A DNA stretch of 64,000 bases from assembly GCF_001721295.1 (NCBI RefSeq), contig NZ_MDDS01000003.1:85364-149363 (forward strand), given 5' to 3'. This document shows positions 53,999 through 62,691 of the stretch, piece by piece. The position numbers and the translations under genes were made by a program. The notes under the pieces were generated by a model, which saw only the letters and a list, made by a program, of their open reading frames with translations, was not told the origin of the DNA and searched no databases. The stretch comes from Sphingomonas turrisvirgatae. GTDB lineage: Bacteria > Pseudomonadota > Alphaproteobacteria > Sphingomonadales > Sphingomonadaceae. Numbering within the stretch: position 1 is the first letter of the stretch; each line of letters starts with the position of its first letter.

Positions 53999-54283
53999 TG
54001 CTAATCCTTCTGACAGACCCATCACTCGGGGTGATGCAGAAGCGATTTACAATGCGCGTGTGCGGCGTTCTGCGATGCCTGCTTTGCGCCCCAATATCGG
54101 CCGTTCCGCGCATCCGCCGATGATCCCGAAAGCGGCCGTTCGTTTAGGGTATGGTTGGTATGGCCGAATTTAGGACGAAGTCGTCGAGGCCAAAAGTCAG
54201 CCTTCGCCATAAGCCGCCGCTTACCGATCAGCCACAGCGGTTTCATCGACGAGGCGCGGGATGCTCGAACGATGCCCCAAGGA
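53999..54283. other. Repeat-bearing intergenic gap
   Basis: 285 bases without a supportable gene. It holds three degenerate repeats on the minus strand (54087, 54122, 54196) related to those beside tRNA-Tyr. Frames here encode shadow peptides of the repeats. Confidence 0.5.
54087..54216 (-). repeat. Second cluster of degenerate ~20-bp repeats
   Basis: Minus-strand copies GGAACGGCCGATATTGGGGC (54088-54107), GAACGGCCGCTTTCGGGATC (54123-54142) and CGGCTTATGGCGAAGGCTGA (54197-54216). They share the CCGCTTnTGGGCGAA core of the cluster at 16943-17140. Confidence 0.55.
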
Positions 54284-56737
54284 TTACTTCGCCACTAGAT
54301 TCAGGTTCAGCTCACCGCACTGACACCGGACGCTGCCCTTGGGACCACGCTCAGGCGTGACCGAATACATCTGCTCGCAAGTAGAGCACTCAAAAGAGGA
54401 GACGAGCGCGCGGAAGGCCGTGACGACGGGAGCGAAGTCGCCTTTTCCGAGGTCCGCCCAGGAGTTGTAGTGCACGCTGGTGTTGACCTGCCATTGATCG
54501 ACGTTCGTCGCCTGCTTGGCCGCCGTGAAATCTGCCTCGCGCGCGACAATGGCCGCGACGATCTCACTCTGCCCCCACGAGTTCGCAACGTCCTTCGCCT
54601 TCTTAATCAGCTTCCCAAACTCGCCGATCGCCGCAGGCATCGTGTCGCCGAGCATGAACTGGGCGTCTCCCCTAAACTCTACCGGCGCGCGCAGCCGATG
54701 ACAGGCCTCCGCCGCGTAATATTCCAGGAAACGCCGCAGCATGCCGGCGGCCTTGCTGACCTCGTTCAGGACGAGATGGGCGTCGATCTCCTCCCACACC
54801 GACGCGTTTGTCCATTCCGTTGGTCCAGTCTCCACCGTCCAAGTCCGGAAGTGAGCCAACCCCTTCGACTTGATGATGCCCTCGGCCCGCATGTGCCGCA
54901 GCCACACGTCGTCGTGCGTCGTGAAGATGAATTGCGTATCCGGAAACCGGTCTTTGAGCAGCGTGCAGACCTCGCGGCGGTGGCCCTTGTCGACCGACAT
55001 GAGCACGTCGTCGAGCACCGCGAACGTGAAACCGGTGCCTAGCAGATGCTTCATCAACGAGAGGTACAGGCACAGCCCCATCCCGTCCTGGTGACCCTCG
55101 CTGTGGTAGGCGCCGGGCGGGAACTTGCCCCTTCCGTAGAAATCGACGTCAAACGCTAACTTGCCGATGGAGGGGAGCAGGGCGGCGGTGAAGCCGGACT
55201 CGTCGTCGCTGTTGATGACGCGGTAACACTCTGCGAACTCGTCTTGGACCTCCTCGTAGATCCTCTCCAGCGCCTTCGTCGTCGTGTCGCCGAAAATTTC
55301 GAACGCCTTGGCAGAGCGCTCCGCCCTCGCCCTGCCGACGGCGAGCGCCTGTCGCGCCCTGCGGAACTGATCGAGCCGCTCCTGCCCGACCGTAAGGAAG
55401 TCGCGGGCCGCGTCCTGCATGCTGGGTTCCGGCAGGGCGGCCACCGCCGCGGACACCGTCCCGATCACCGCGTCCAGATCAGGCACGCTGCCGGCGACGC
55501 CCAACACCGCCACTGTGTCGTCGATCGGGAGGAACGCCTCCAGCTGCCGGTAGCGACCCAGTAGCACCTGCTTGAAGTCGCCCAGCGCCTTCAGGTCCAA
55601 TGGCGGCGTGAACCCCTGTGAGTCCGTGATCGTGGCGGCGATCGCCGTCCCGGCCCCCCGGATCAGGTCCAGGATGGGAGCTATGCGCACCTGAATCCCG
55701 CGCTTCCGCGCGGAGATAGCCGCGAGGTGGGACAGCTTGCCGCGAAGGTGGGCGACGAAGCCCTCCTCGTCGAACGCCTTGTCGCACACCGGGCAGTGCT
55801 CGCCGTCATAGAGATCGAGCGCCGCCGTGAGCAGCCCCTCCTCCTTCACGCCGCTCACCGACGACGGATCGGCGGCCAACTCCGTCAGCGATGCCGCGAT
55901 CGCCGCGCACTCCGCGGAAACCGTCGAGTCGGTCAGGGCCGCGAGCGCCGCCTGCAGCGCGGCAATATTCTCGACGGCTTGGGCCTTGATGACGCGCGGC
56001 CGGGCGCCACCCGTCCCGGTGGTCGCGAGCCCATCGACGAGCGACGTGGTGGCGAGCAGGTCGTCGAGCGGACCGAGCCCCAGTATCGCCCGCCTGGGGT
56101 TGACCGCATCGAGTATCGCGGCCTTGCCGGCCTGGGTCAGCCCGAGCGCGGTCCTGAGGAGCTGGGTCGCCTCAGCCTCCGACCGTTCGAGCGGCTTTAG
56201 CTCCCTCGCATAGGCGTTCGCGATCTTCTGCAGCACCACCCGCAGCTTCTCGACGTCGCCAAGCTGGAGAAGGGCCTGCACCTCCTTGGCGCGATCGCCC
56301 GGCTCAGAAAGCACGAACCGTATGAGCTCGCGTCTCGACAGCACGAACTCGGGATGCGCTTTCACCTGTTCGAAGACCGCAATGACGTCGGGATCGGCCG
56401 GTGTGATCGTTGGCGCGTTAAGACTCTTCACCGACCGGTGGATGGATGCCTTCTTGCCGTTCAGCGAAGGAATGGTGACGTCGATCGCGACAGTCGCGAG
56501 GTCGGGCTTGTTCTGCGAGTCCACGTGCGGACCGTGCTGCTTTACCGAAAGGTTGCCGGTGCCCCGACCCGACAGGCGGGAGATGTTCCCGGTGAGTCCG
56601 AACTCGATCGCGTCGACGATCCCGCTCTTGCCTGTCCCATTCGGCCCGCAGGCGGCAAAGTTCTCGCCGTTGAGCGTCAGCGTCAGGTCGCGGATGCCGC
56701 GGAACTCGCGGATCGAGATCTGCTGGATGCGGATCAT
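54284..56737 (-). CDS. Rad50/SMC-like ATPase with zinc hook and C-terminal zinc ribbon
   Basis: An 817-residue ABC-type ATPase. The N-terminal half has Walker A GPNGTGKSGI (31-40) and the C-terminal half has the signature region SEGHQDGMGLCLYLSLM, Walker B AVLDDVLMSVDKGHR and FIFTTHDDVWL. A CPVC pair at 315-318 lies in the coiled-coil centre like a Rad50 hook. The last 34 residues hold two further CxxC/CxC pairs (Cys784, 787, 805, 807), a zinc ribbon. Its start overlaps a small upstream gene (ATGA). Island location and divergence from a SIR2 gene suggest an antiphage role; the named system is not identifiable. Confidence 0.82.
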   Translation of the reverse strand: MIRIQQISIREFRGIRDLTLTLNGENFAACGPNGTGKSGIVDAIEFGLTGNISRLSGRGTGNLSVKQHGPHVDSQNKPDLATVAIDVTIPSLNGKKASIHRSVKSLNAPTITPADPDVIAVFEQVKAHPEFVLSRRELIRFVLSEPGDRAKEVQALLQLGDVEKLRVVLQKIANAYARELKPLERSEAEATQLLRTALGLTQAGKAAILDAVNPRRAILGLGPLDDLLATTSLVDGLATTGTGGARPRVIKAQAVENIAALQAALAALTDSTVSAECAAIAASLTELAADPSSVSGVKEEGLLTAALDLYDGEHCPVCDKAFDEEGFVAHLRGKLSHLAAISARKRGIQVRIAPILDLIRGAGTAIAATITDSQGFTPPLDLKALGDFKQVLLGRYRQLEAFLPIDDTVAVLGVAGSVPDLDAVIGTVSAAVAALPEPSMQDAARDFLTVGQERLDQFRRARQALAVGRARAERSAKAFEIFGDTTTKALERIYEEVQDEFAECYRVINSDDESGFTAALLPSIGKLAFDVDFYGRGKFPPGAYHSEGHQDGMGLCLYLSLMKHLLGTGFTFAVLDDVLMSVDKGHRREVCTLLKDRFPDTQFIFTTHDDVWLRHMRAEGIIKSKGLAHFRTWTVETGPTEWTNASVWEEIDAHLVLNEVSKAAGMLRRFLEYYAAEACHRLRAPVEFRGDAQFMLGDTMPAAIGEFGKLIKKAKDVANSWGQSEIVAAIVAREADFTAAKQATNVDQWQVNTSVHYNSWADLGKGDFAPVVTAFRALVSSFECSTCEQMYSVTPERGPKGSVRCQCGELNLNLVAK

Positions 56738-56940
56738 TGCGTGTCCGGGAAGAGGGTGTTTCGTACAGCCGGCTCAGCGAACACGCCGTCGACCAGCACG
56801 AGCTTTCTGAGCTGATCCGCACCCTCGACGAAGTCATCGACCCGCGCGAGTTCGTCGAAGAAGGAGGACAGGACCGCCCCGGCAACGGTCGTCACGCGAA
56901 TCTGCTCATCCCCGCCTTCAGGCTGTTCCGAAAGTTCCAT
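56734..56940 (-). CDS. Small acidic partner of the SMC-like ATPase
   Basis: A 68-residue acidic protein (MELSEQPEGGDEQIRVTTVA, SFFDELARVDDFVEGADQLR) of no known family. It overlaps the ATPase gene by four bases, so translation is coupled and a physical complex is plausible, as with small accessory subunits of several defence ATPases. A purine-rich GGAGTGAAACAGG precedes the ATG. It is the first gene of the leftward pair, 166 bases from the divergent SIR2 gene. Confidence 0.65.
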   Translation of the reverse strand: MELSEQPEGGDEQIRVTTVAGAVLSSFFDELARVDDFVEGADQLRKLVLVDGVFAEPAVRNTLFPDTQ

Positions 56941-57106
56941 CCTGTTTCACTCCCCCAAACCGCCCTGCTGGAATGTCCGTAAGATTCATCTGCAGAATGT
57001 AGCTTCGAAATGCCTGATCAACCAAGCGACTAGAGGTTCAACCCGTTGGCGACCGCTGATAGATGTGCGTCCCCCTTGATGGCGGCGGACTGGCAGGCGA
57101 TGCTAC

Positions 57107-60100
57107 GTGATGCGGTTTCACGAAGATGGCCCAGACATCCCGGATTCGTTGATCGGGGCGCGCGAGCTGGGCGAGGTTGTCTTCTTCTGCGGCGCGGGCG
57201 TGTCCGCGCCAGCCGGTCTTCCTGACTTCAACGGGCTGGCTGACGACCTGCTGTTTGAGCTGACGGCGCAGGAATCCAAGGAGGCGCGGGAGGCTGGCGA
57301 GACGCTCGACCGCGTGTTCACGGTGATGGTCAAGGAGTTTGGCCGCGCCGCGGTCGACCGCGAAATCACGCGCGCTCTCCGCACGCCCCGCAAGGCCGAT
57401 CTGCGCTTCCACGAGGCCATCATTGCTCTCTCCCGGGGCACCGATGGCGCGGCGAAGATCGTAACCACAAACTTCGACCTGCTCTTCGAGCGGGCCGAGC
57501 GCCGGCTCCGCCGCTACGTGCCGCCCGCGCTGCCCGACCTGGTGCAGGCGCAACCTATCGACGGCGTGGTCTACCTCCATGGACGCCTCAACGCAGCGCA
57601 GGGGGCAAGCTCGGGCTACGTCATCAGCAGCGCCGACTTCGGCCGGGCCTATCTCGCGGAGGGCTGGGCATCGCGCTTCGTCCGGGAACTGCGTGAGCGT
57701 TACACGATCGTGCTGCTGGGTTACTCGGCCAACGACCCGCCGATGCGGTACCTTCTAGAGGGCCTGAACAGTCGCGAGGGACCGGAGCGGTCGCCGATCT
57801 ATGCGTTCGCCACCGAGGGGAGCTCCGCCAGTGACGAGGCATGGCGCGACAAGGGCGTGACGACCATCCCCTACGCGCCGCGCGACCGGGCCCACGGAGG
57901 ACTGTGGGACACATTGTTCGCGTGGGCCGAGGCCGCGCGCGACCGCGAGGCGTGGCAGGCGCGTCTGGTGGCGCTCGCCCAGCGCCCACCGGCAGAACTC
58001 AGGCCGTTCGAACGGGGGCAGGTCGTTCATCTCGTCGGGTCCAAGGCGGGCGCTGCGGCTTTCGCCTCGGCGGATCCTCCGCCGCCAGCCGAGTGGCTAT
58101 CCGTGCTGGATGCCAGCCGCCGCTATGCGGAACCAAGCCGGCGGCGATGGGACGACAGCGAGGATGTGGATCCGCTTGACGTGTTCGGTCTGGACGGCGA
58201 CCCGCCGCGACCGGCGCCGCAGGTCGGCGGCGGTATCGTGCCGCCCGGCGAGGATCCGTTGCGGTGGCGCCCGGGTGACGAGCAGTGGTCGGAGCGGCAG
58301 CGCGTCTCGGGCTACCATGCGGAGTGGTCGAGCCAGCTGCCGTCCCGGCTGTATCATCTGGCGCGATGGATCGGGTTGGTCCTGGACCAGCCCGCCGCAG
58401 TCTGGTGGGCAGGATACAACCGCCTGCCCCATCCCGGTCTGATGCGTGAGATCGACGCGCGGCTCGACCGTGCGAAGGATCTGCCGGAGCCGGTCGTGCA
58501 CTTCTGGCGCCGCTATCTCGAGGCTGCCCGCGCGCGTCAGAATGACGTCCACGACTTCAGGCTTTACCAGGCAGCCGACCGACTTGCATCCGAGGGTTGG
58601 AGCACTTCGGTGTTGCGCGAGATTGAGCGCGCTCTCGAACCGATTTTTGAGATATCGAGCGCGACGCTGGCCTCGCCGGTTCCGCCGTCCGGCGGATGGG
58701 ACGTGGTCAGGCTCCGCGACCTTGTCGGGATCAAGGTAACGGTGACGCGCTGGCCCGATGCCAAGCTGGTGCCGCCGCCCGAGGCTCTGCCGCGTCTCGT
58801 CGCGATCGTCCGGCGGACCCTAGTGGACATGGCGGAGATGGCGGAAGAGGGGACGCCGTCGTTCCGCCGGACGCCGACGCTCCACCACTCCGGCGACGCG
58901 GGCGAATCCCACGGTCACGGGCGGCGGGACGAGCTGTTCCATCGGTTCAGGAAGCTATTCGACTTTCTCTTCGTGCAGAGCCGGGCGCTCGCCCTGCGGG
59001 AGGTCGACAACTGGAACAGCAACGACCGCACCTACTTCGCCAAGCTGTTCCTGTATGCGGCTTGGCTCCCGGGGTTGCTCGACCCGGACGTGGTGGCGGA
59101 GCGGATCTTGGCGATGCCGGCCGAGGTCTTCTGGGACCCCGAGAGCGCGCGGGAGATGCTCTTCGCACTTCGGGCGAAGTGGTCGCGATTCGGGGCGGGG
59201 CAGCGTCGCTCGATAGAGCGACGCATCGCGGCCGGTCCGCCGACTTACGAGGGCGAACCGCACAAGGAGTATCGGGCGCGACGCGGCGCCCGCGCGGCAT
59301 CCTGGCTGCGATGGCTCGAGCTGAACGGTCGCGCGCTCTCGCCGGCCGGGTCGGCGCAACTCGAGAGGCTGAAGTCCGCCGACCCGCGCTGGTCCGACAG
59401 CTGGGCGGCCCACGCTGACGACAGTATGAGCAGCTACGGCGGTGTCATCCACCGCGCCACGGAGCCGCAGGGCCTCGAGAAGGTGCCGGTCTCAGCATTG
59501 CTGACGCTGGCCGAGAGCTTGACCACCGACGATCACCGCCAGCTCGTCGACCACCGCCCGTTCGACGGTGTGGTGGAAGTCGCCCCGCTGCGGGCGTTGT
59601 CGGCCTTGCGGCTCGTCGCTCGTCGAGGTGAGCACCCGATGCGGTTTTGGCGAAGCCTCGCGTCGAACTGGCCGAAGGAGGCGGATCCGCGGCTGAGCCT
59701 GCTGATGGCCCACTCGCTCGCTCGCGTGCCCGATCCGGTCTTCCTGGACTTGAGGTACGACGTCGCGAACTGGGCGTCCAAGTTCGCCGAGGGCTTGATC
59801 CGGCATGACCGGAGGACCGGCCTTGCTGCCTTTGATGCCATCGTCGGGCGCTACTTGGCGGCACCCGCACACGCGCTTGAGAGTTCGGTAGGCACAGCCT
59901 CGGTCGGCGGCGTTCCAAAGGTCGAGTCCGAATTCTCGATCATGAAGGCGATCAATTCGCCGGGCGGCGACCTGGCGCAGGTGATGATGACCCTGCTGAA
60001 CCAGCCGAGGCGGCGGAGGGCGATGCCCGCATACGTCGGCTCACGGCTCGACGTGTTGCTCAGGCTGCCGGGCGACGGCGCTGGTCACGCCGCCGCCGTG

Positions 60101-60865
60101 ATTGCTCGGCAGTTCCGATGGCTCGAATATTGGTACCCGGGTTGGGTCGACCACCTCGTTCCGCTCTTCGACCCAGGCCACGCATTGTCCGAGGCCATGT
60201 GGCACGGTCTGTCTGGGGATCAGCACCTCCTAAGCGACGCGGTGGGCATCATGCTCAAACCCGCTATGCTGAGGGTCATAGCCGGGGACGCGCTATGGGC
60301 ACTGGACAAAGAGGCTCGAGTGCAGCTGATCCAGCAGGTCACGAACCTGACCTACCCGCGCGGCGGCCAGGCGGCCATCTCCTATCCCGAGGCACGGCGC
60401 GTCCTCATGGCGGTCGACGATCACGAACGGTCGGAAGCGGTCTCGATGCTCGCCCGTTCGATGTCAGGGGAGGGGATGTGGGCGGCCTTCGTCAGGCCTT
60501 TCGTGCTCCATGCTTGGCCAAGGCAGCTCCGATATCAGGGCGAGGCGAGCTCGCGCGCCTTCGTGTCGATGGTCGAGGCGGCGGGCGACCGGTTCGAGGA
60601 GGTGCTGGATCTAGTCGATGACTATCTCCGGCCCGTCGCACACCTCGACACCTTCGCCTTCCGCATGAAGAAGCACGACGAGGACGGTAAAAATTACAGC
60701 GGGCGCTTCCCGGCGGCGACGCTGCGTATGCTGGACAAGCTGGTCGGGACCGATCGGCAGACCGCCCCCTGGAACCTCGGCGAGTTGCTGGAGACGATCG
60801 CCGAGGCCGCCCCGGCGCTTAGGCAAAGCGATCCATGGCGCCGCTTAAAGGCACTTACGCATTAA
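57107..60865 (+). CDS. SIR2-domain protein with DUF4020-like C-terminus, putative NADase effector
   Basis: A 1252-residue protein. The N-terminal SIR2-like domain (residues 1-270) has the NAD-binding FFCGAGVSAPAGLPDF (Gly29-Ser33), IVTTNFDLLFE (Asn122, Asp124) and VVYLHGRL (His158). These are the residues needed for NAD hydrolysis in defence SIR2 proteins. The rest is a long, mostly helical region with repeat-like blocks, and the end resembles DUF4020. Large SIR2 proteins of this type (for example DSR family) deplete NAD after sensing phage. It starts GTG-ATG; either may be used. The cargo position and divergent ATPase pair support a defence role. Confidence 0.82.
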   Translation: MMRFHEDGPDIPDSLIGARELGEVVFFCGAGVSAPAGLPDFNGLADDLLFELTAQESKEAREAGETLDRVFTVMVKEFGRAAVDREITRALRTPRKADLRFHEAIIALSRGTDGAAKIVTTNFDLLFERAERRLRRYVPPALPDLVQAQPIDGVVYLHGRLNAAQGASSGYVISSADFGRAYLAEGWASRFVRELRERYTIVLLGYSANDPPMRYLLEGLNSREGPERSPIYAFATEGSSASDEAWRDKGVTTIPYAPRDRAHGGLWDTLFAWAEAARDREAWQARLVALAQRPPAELRPFERGQVVHLVGSKAGAAAFASADPPPPAEWLSVLDASRRYAEPSRRRWDDSEDVDPLDVFGLDGDPPRPAPQVGGGIVPPGEDPLRWRPGDEQWSERQRVSGYHAEWSSQLPSRLYHLARWIGLVLDQPAAVWWAGYNRLPHPGLMREIDARLDRAKDLPEPVVHFWRRYLEAARARQNDVHDFRLYQAADRLASEGWSTSVLREIERALEPIFEISSATLASPVPPSGGWDVVRLRDLVGIKVTVTRWPDAKLVPPPEALPRLVAIVRRTLVDMAEMAEEGTPSFRRTPTLHHSGDAGESHGHGRRDELFHRFRKLFDFLFVQSRALALREVDNWNSNDRTYFAKLFLYAAWLPGLLDPDVVAERILAMPAEVFWDPESAREMLFALRAKWSRFGAGQRRSIERRIAAGPPTYEGEPHKEYRARRGARAASWLRWLELNGRALSPAGSAQLERLKSADPRWSDSWAAHADDSMSSYGGVIHRATEPQGLEKVPVSALLTLAESLTTDDHRQLVDHRPFDGVVEVAPLRALSALRLVARRGEHPMRFWRSLASNWPKEADPRLSLLMAHSLARVPDPVFLDLRYDVANWASKFAEGLIRHDRRTGLAAFDAIVGRYLAAPAHALESSVGTASVGGVPKVESEFSIMKAINSPGGDLAQVMMTLLNQPRRRRAMPAYVGSRLDVLLRLPGDGAGHAAAVIARQFRWLEYWYPGWVDHLVPLFDPGHALSEAMWHGLSGDQHLLSDAVGIMLKPAMLRVIAGDALWALDKEARVQLIQQVTNLTYPRGGQAAISYPEARRVLMAVDDHERSEAVSMLARSMSGEGMWAAFVRPFVLHAWPRQLRYQGEASSRAFVSMVEAAGDRFEEVLDLVDDYLRPVAHLDTFAFRMKKHDEDGKNYSGRFPAATLRMLDKLVGTDRQTAPWNLGELLETIAEAAPALRQSDPWRRLKALTH

Positions 60866-61043
60866 CGGCGCAATGACGCTTTCTTTTCTGCACTTCCTGC
60901 AGAGTTGTTCGTGGTCCGCAGTCGCAGTTCCTGTGCATGCTTCTCCGAGCTACGTCTGATTTGCTTACTATCGTTTTGGAAAGCAGACAGACCGCTGACG
61001 GCACGATTCCAGTCATACTTATTACATGCCGTAACGCCAATCG
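60866..61043. other. Lower-GC spacer between SIR2 gene and recombinase promoter
   Basis: Noticeably AT-richer than its surroundings and without a supportable gene; short minus-strand frames here overlap the promoter and lack ribosome sites. Confidence 0.45.
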
Positions 61044-61073
61044 TTGACAAACCGTAACAAAGTGTGCTATACT
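61044..61073 (+). promoter_or_regulatory. Sigma-70-type promoter of the recombinase operon
   Basis: TTGACA (61044-61049) and TATACT (61068-61073) separated by 18 bases, a near-consensus pair 45 bases before the recombinase start. Confidence 0.75.
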
Positions 61074-61079
61074 CATAGA

Positions 61080-61094
61080 ACACCATGATGGTGT
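61080..61094. promoter_or_regulatory. Candidate operator palindrome
   Basis: ACACCAT-G-ATGGTGT is a perfect odd palindrome beginning seven bases past the -10 box, so it covers the expected transcription start. A second GTGT-N5-ACAC dyad overlaps its right arm. It is a likely repressor site. Confidence 0.55.
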
Positions 61095-61118
61095 CCATCA
61101 CACATTGTCGGAGGAGTT

Positions 61119-61697
61119 ATGTCACAGCCCGCAAGGGTGCTGGAGGCGGCTGACGTGCGCCGCCTCATTCGGCACATACGCTGCGCCAGATACCCGTTAC
61201 GTAATCACGTCATCGTGCTGCTGAGTTTCAAGGCAGGCTTGCGAGCCTGCGAGATCGCCGGTCTCGACTGGTCCATGGTGCTGCGGCCCGACGGCAAGAT
61301 GGACCGACACATCACTGTAGCACGCCAGATCGCCAAGATGGGCTCAGGCCGGATGATCCCGCTTCATCCTGAGCTGCGATCCGCGTTGGAGCGGCTGCAT
61401 AGGGACCAGGGCAGCCCGCGACGCGGCGCGATCATCCGCTCAGAACGCGGCTCGCACATGCGGGCGCAGAGCATCGTCAACTGGTTTGCCAGTGTCTACG
61501 CCGAGCTAGGCTTCTGCGGCTGCTCGTCACATTCCGGGCGGCGCACCTTCATCACCAAGTCAGCGCGTCTGCTGGGCCGCACCGGCGGCTCGCTCAGGGA
61601 CGTCCAGGAACTTGCGGGCCATCGCTCGCTTTCGACCACCGAGCGCTACATCGCGGGTGATCGTGTGATCCAGCACAAGCTGGTTCAGCTGGTCTAA
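61119..61697 (+). CDS. Short tyrosine recombinase (catalytic domain)
   Basis: A 192-residue recombinase consisting of little more than the catalytic domain. Arg lies in AGLRACEIAGLDW, His-x2-Arg in SSHSGRRTFITK, and His plus nucleophile Tyr in LAGHRSLSTTERYIAG. The separate arm/core-binding domain of full integrases is absent, as in FimB/FimE or integron-cassette-like recombinases. GGAGGAG precedes the ATG. It leads a four-gene operon and may mobilise or invert the local cassette. Confidence 0.85.
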   Translation: MSQPARVLEAADVRRLIRHIRCARYPLRNHVIVLLSFKAGLRACEIAGLDWSMVLRPDGKMDRHITVARQIAKMGSGRMIPLHPELRSALERLHRDQGSPRRGAIIRSERGSHMRAQSIVNWFASVYAELGFCGCSSHSGRRTFITKSARLLGRTGGSLRDVQELAGHRSLSTTERYIAGDRVIQHKLVQLV

Positions 61698-61748
61698 GCG
61701 GCCAGCCACTTCCCTGCCCCACATCGCTAACACAAGGAGGCCACGCCC

Positions 61749-62120
61749 ATGTCGGGACGTGATGAGAACACGCGCGCCTGCAACATCCAAGCGGAGAACC
61801 GCGCTGCGCAGATCGCCGCGCTCAACGACGCATTTCGCGCCGGGGCGTCGAGCGGCACCTTCGCCATCACCCAAGGGGTCATCGCGCTGGGGCGCGGTGC
61901 AGTCGTCCAGATCATGGAGCGGGTGCAATCGTTCACGGCGTTTTACACCGACAACGACCCTTACGGCGAGCGCGACTTCGGCGCGTTCGAGTGGCTGGGC
62001 CAGCTCATCTACTGGAAGATCGACTATTACGACCGTCAGATGTGGCAGGGCTCGCCCGATCCGGCCGACCCCGCCGTGACCACGCGCGTACTCACCATCA
62101 TGCTCGCATCGGAGTATTGA
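61749..62120 (+). CDS. DUF3768 protein
   Basis: A 123-residue protein with the DUF3768 pattern: AQIAALNDAFRAG, FAITQGVIALG, TAFYTDNDPYGERDFGAFEW, YWKIDYYD and DPADPAVTTRVLTIMLASEY. The family is frequent on plasmids and islands of alphaproteobacteria, and its activity is unknown. AAGGAGG lies eight bases upstream. It begins 51 bases after the recombinase stop and ends one base before the next start. Confidence 0.85.
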   Translation: MSGRDENTRACNIQAENRAAQIAALNDAFRAGASSGTFAITQGVIALGRGAVVQIMERVQSFTAFYTDNDPYGERDFGAFEWLGQLIYWKIDYYDRQMWQGSPDPADPAVTTRVLTIMLASEY

Positions 62121-62121
62121 G

Positions 62122-62691
62122 ATGGGGCGGCTTCATGCGGCCGCCCGCATCGAACCGCTCGAGCAAGGCGCGCTTGACGGGTTCTGCGGCATCTATGCGG
62201 CACTCAACGGACTGCGCCTGGCGCTGGCCGACCATCGGGAGCTCAGCGAAGTTCAGATCGATGCGCTGTTCGCGCGTGCAGTCGAGCTATTGGCGCTGGA
62301 AGGCCGGCTGCAGTTCGCGGTGACCTGGGGCATCAGCCAGGGCCGCTGGCGCCGGTTGGTCAATGCCCTCTGTCGCAGCGCCAGCCGCCGCAGCGGCGTG
62401 CGGGTCGAAGCGGTGATCATGTTCGCCGCCGGCGCTCGCCCCTCGCGGCGACAGGTGCTGCGCGGCATCGAGGGGGCCATCGACCGGCAGCGTCCGGTCC
62501 TACTGTCGCTCAACGGTGAGTATGACCATTTCACCGTCGTGTGCGCTTACACACCGACCCGACTGATCCTGCACGACAGCTACATCTATCACTGGGTCGC
62601 CAAGGCGTCGTGCGGCGTCAGCTATGGGCGCGGCAAATGGCGGCACCGCATCGCCACCGCGTCGATCATCGTGCTGGAGGTGCGATCATGA
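62122..62691 (+). CDS. Papain-fold cysteine peptidase-like protein
   Basis: A 189-residue protein. DGFCGIYAALNGLRLAL holds Cys22 at the start of a helix, as in C39/papain-like folds, EYDHFTVVCAY holds His136 and LILHDSYIYHW holds Asp152, so a Cys-His-Asp triad is arranged in the correct order. No signal peptide is present, so it acts in the cytoplasm. The substrate is unknown. It is coupled to the upstream DUF3768 gene (one-base gap) and to the downstream glycosylase-like gene (ATGA overlap). Confidence 0.65.
   Translation: MGRLHAAARIEPLEQGALDGFCGIYAALNGLRLALADHRELSEVQIDALFARAVELLALEGRLQFAVTWGISQGRWRRLVNALCRSASRRSGVRVEAVIMFAAGARPSRRQVLRGIEGAIDRQRPVLLSLNGEYDHFTVVCAYTPTRLILHDSYIYHWVAKASCGVSYGRGKWRHRIATASIIVLEVRS

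Noticed and set aside
54284..60865. Naming the ATPase/SIR2 pair as Lamassu or Thoeris
   Set aside because: Gene orientation, sizes and the small partner do not fit those systems clearly, so only a general defence role is proposed.
60862..61101. A 79-residue minus-strand frame in the lower-GC spacer
   Set aside because: It overlaps the recombinase promoter and operator and has no family or ribosome-site support.
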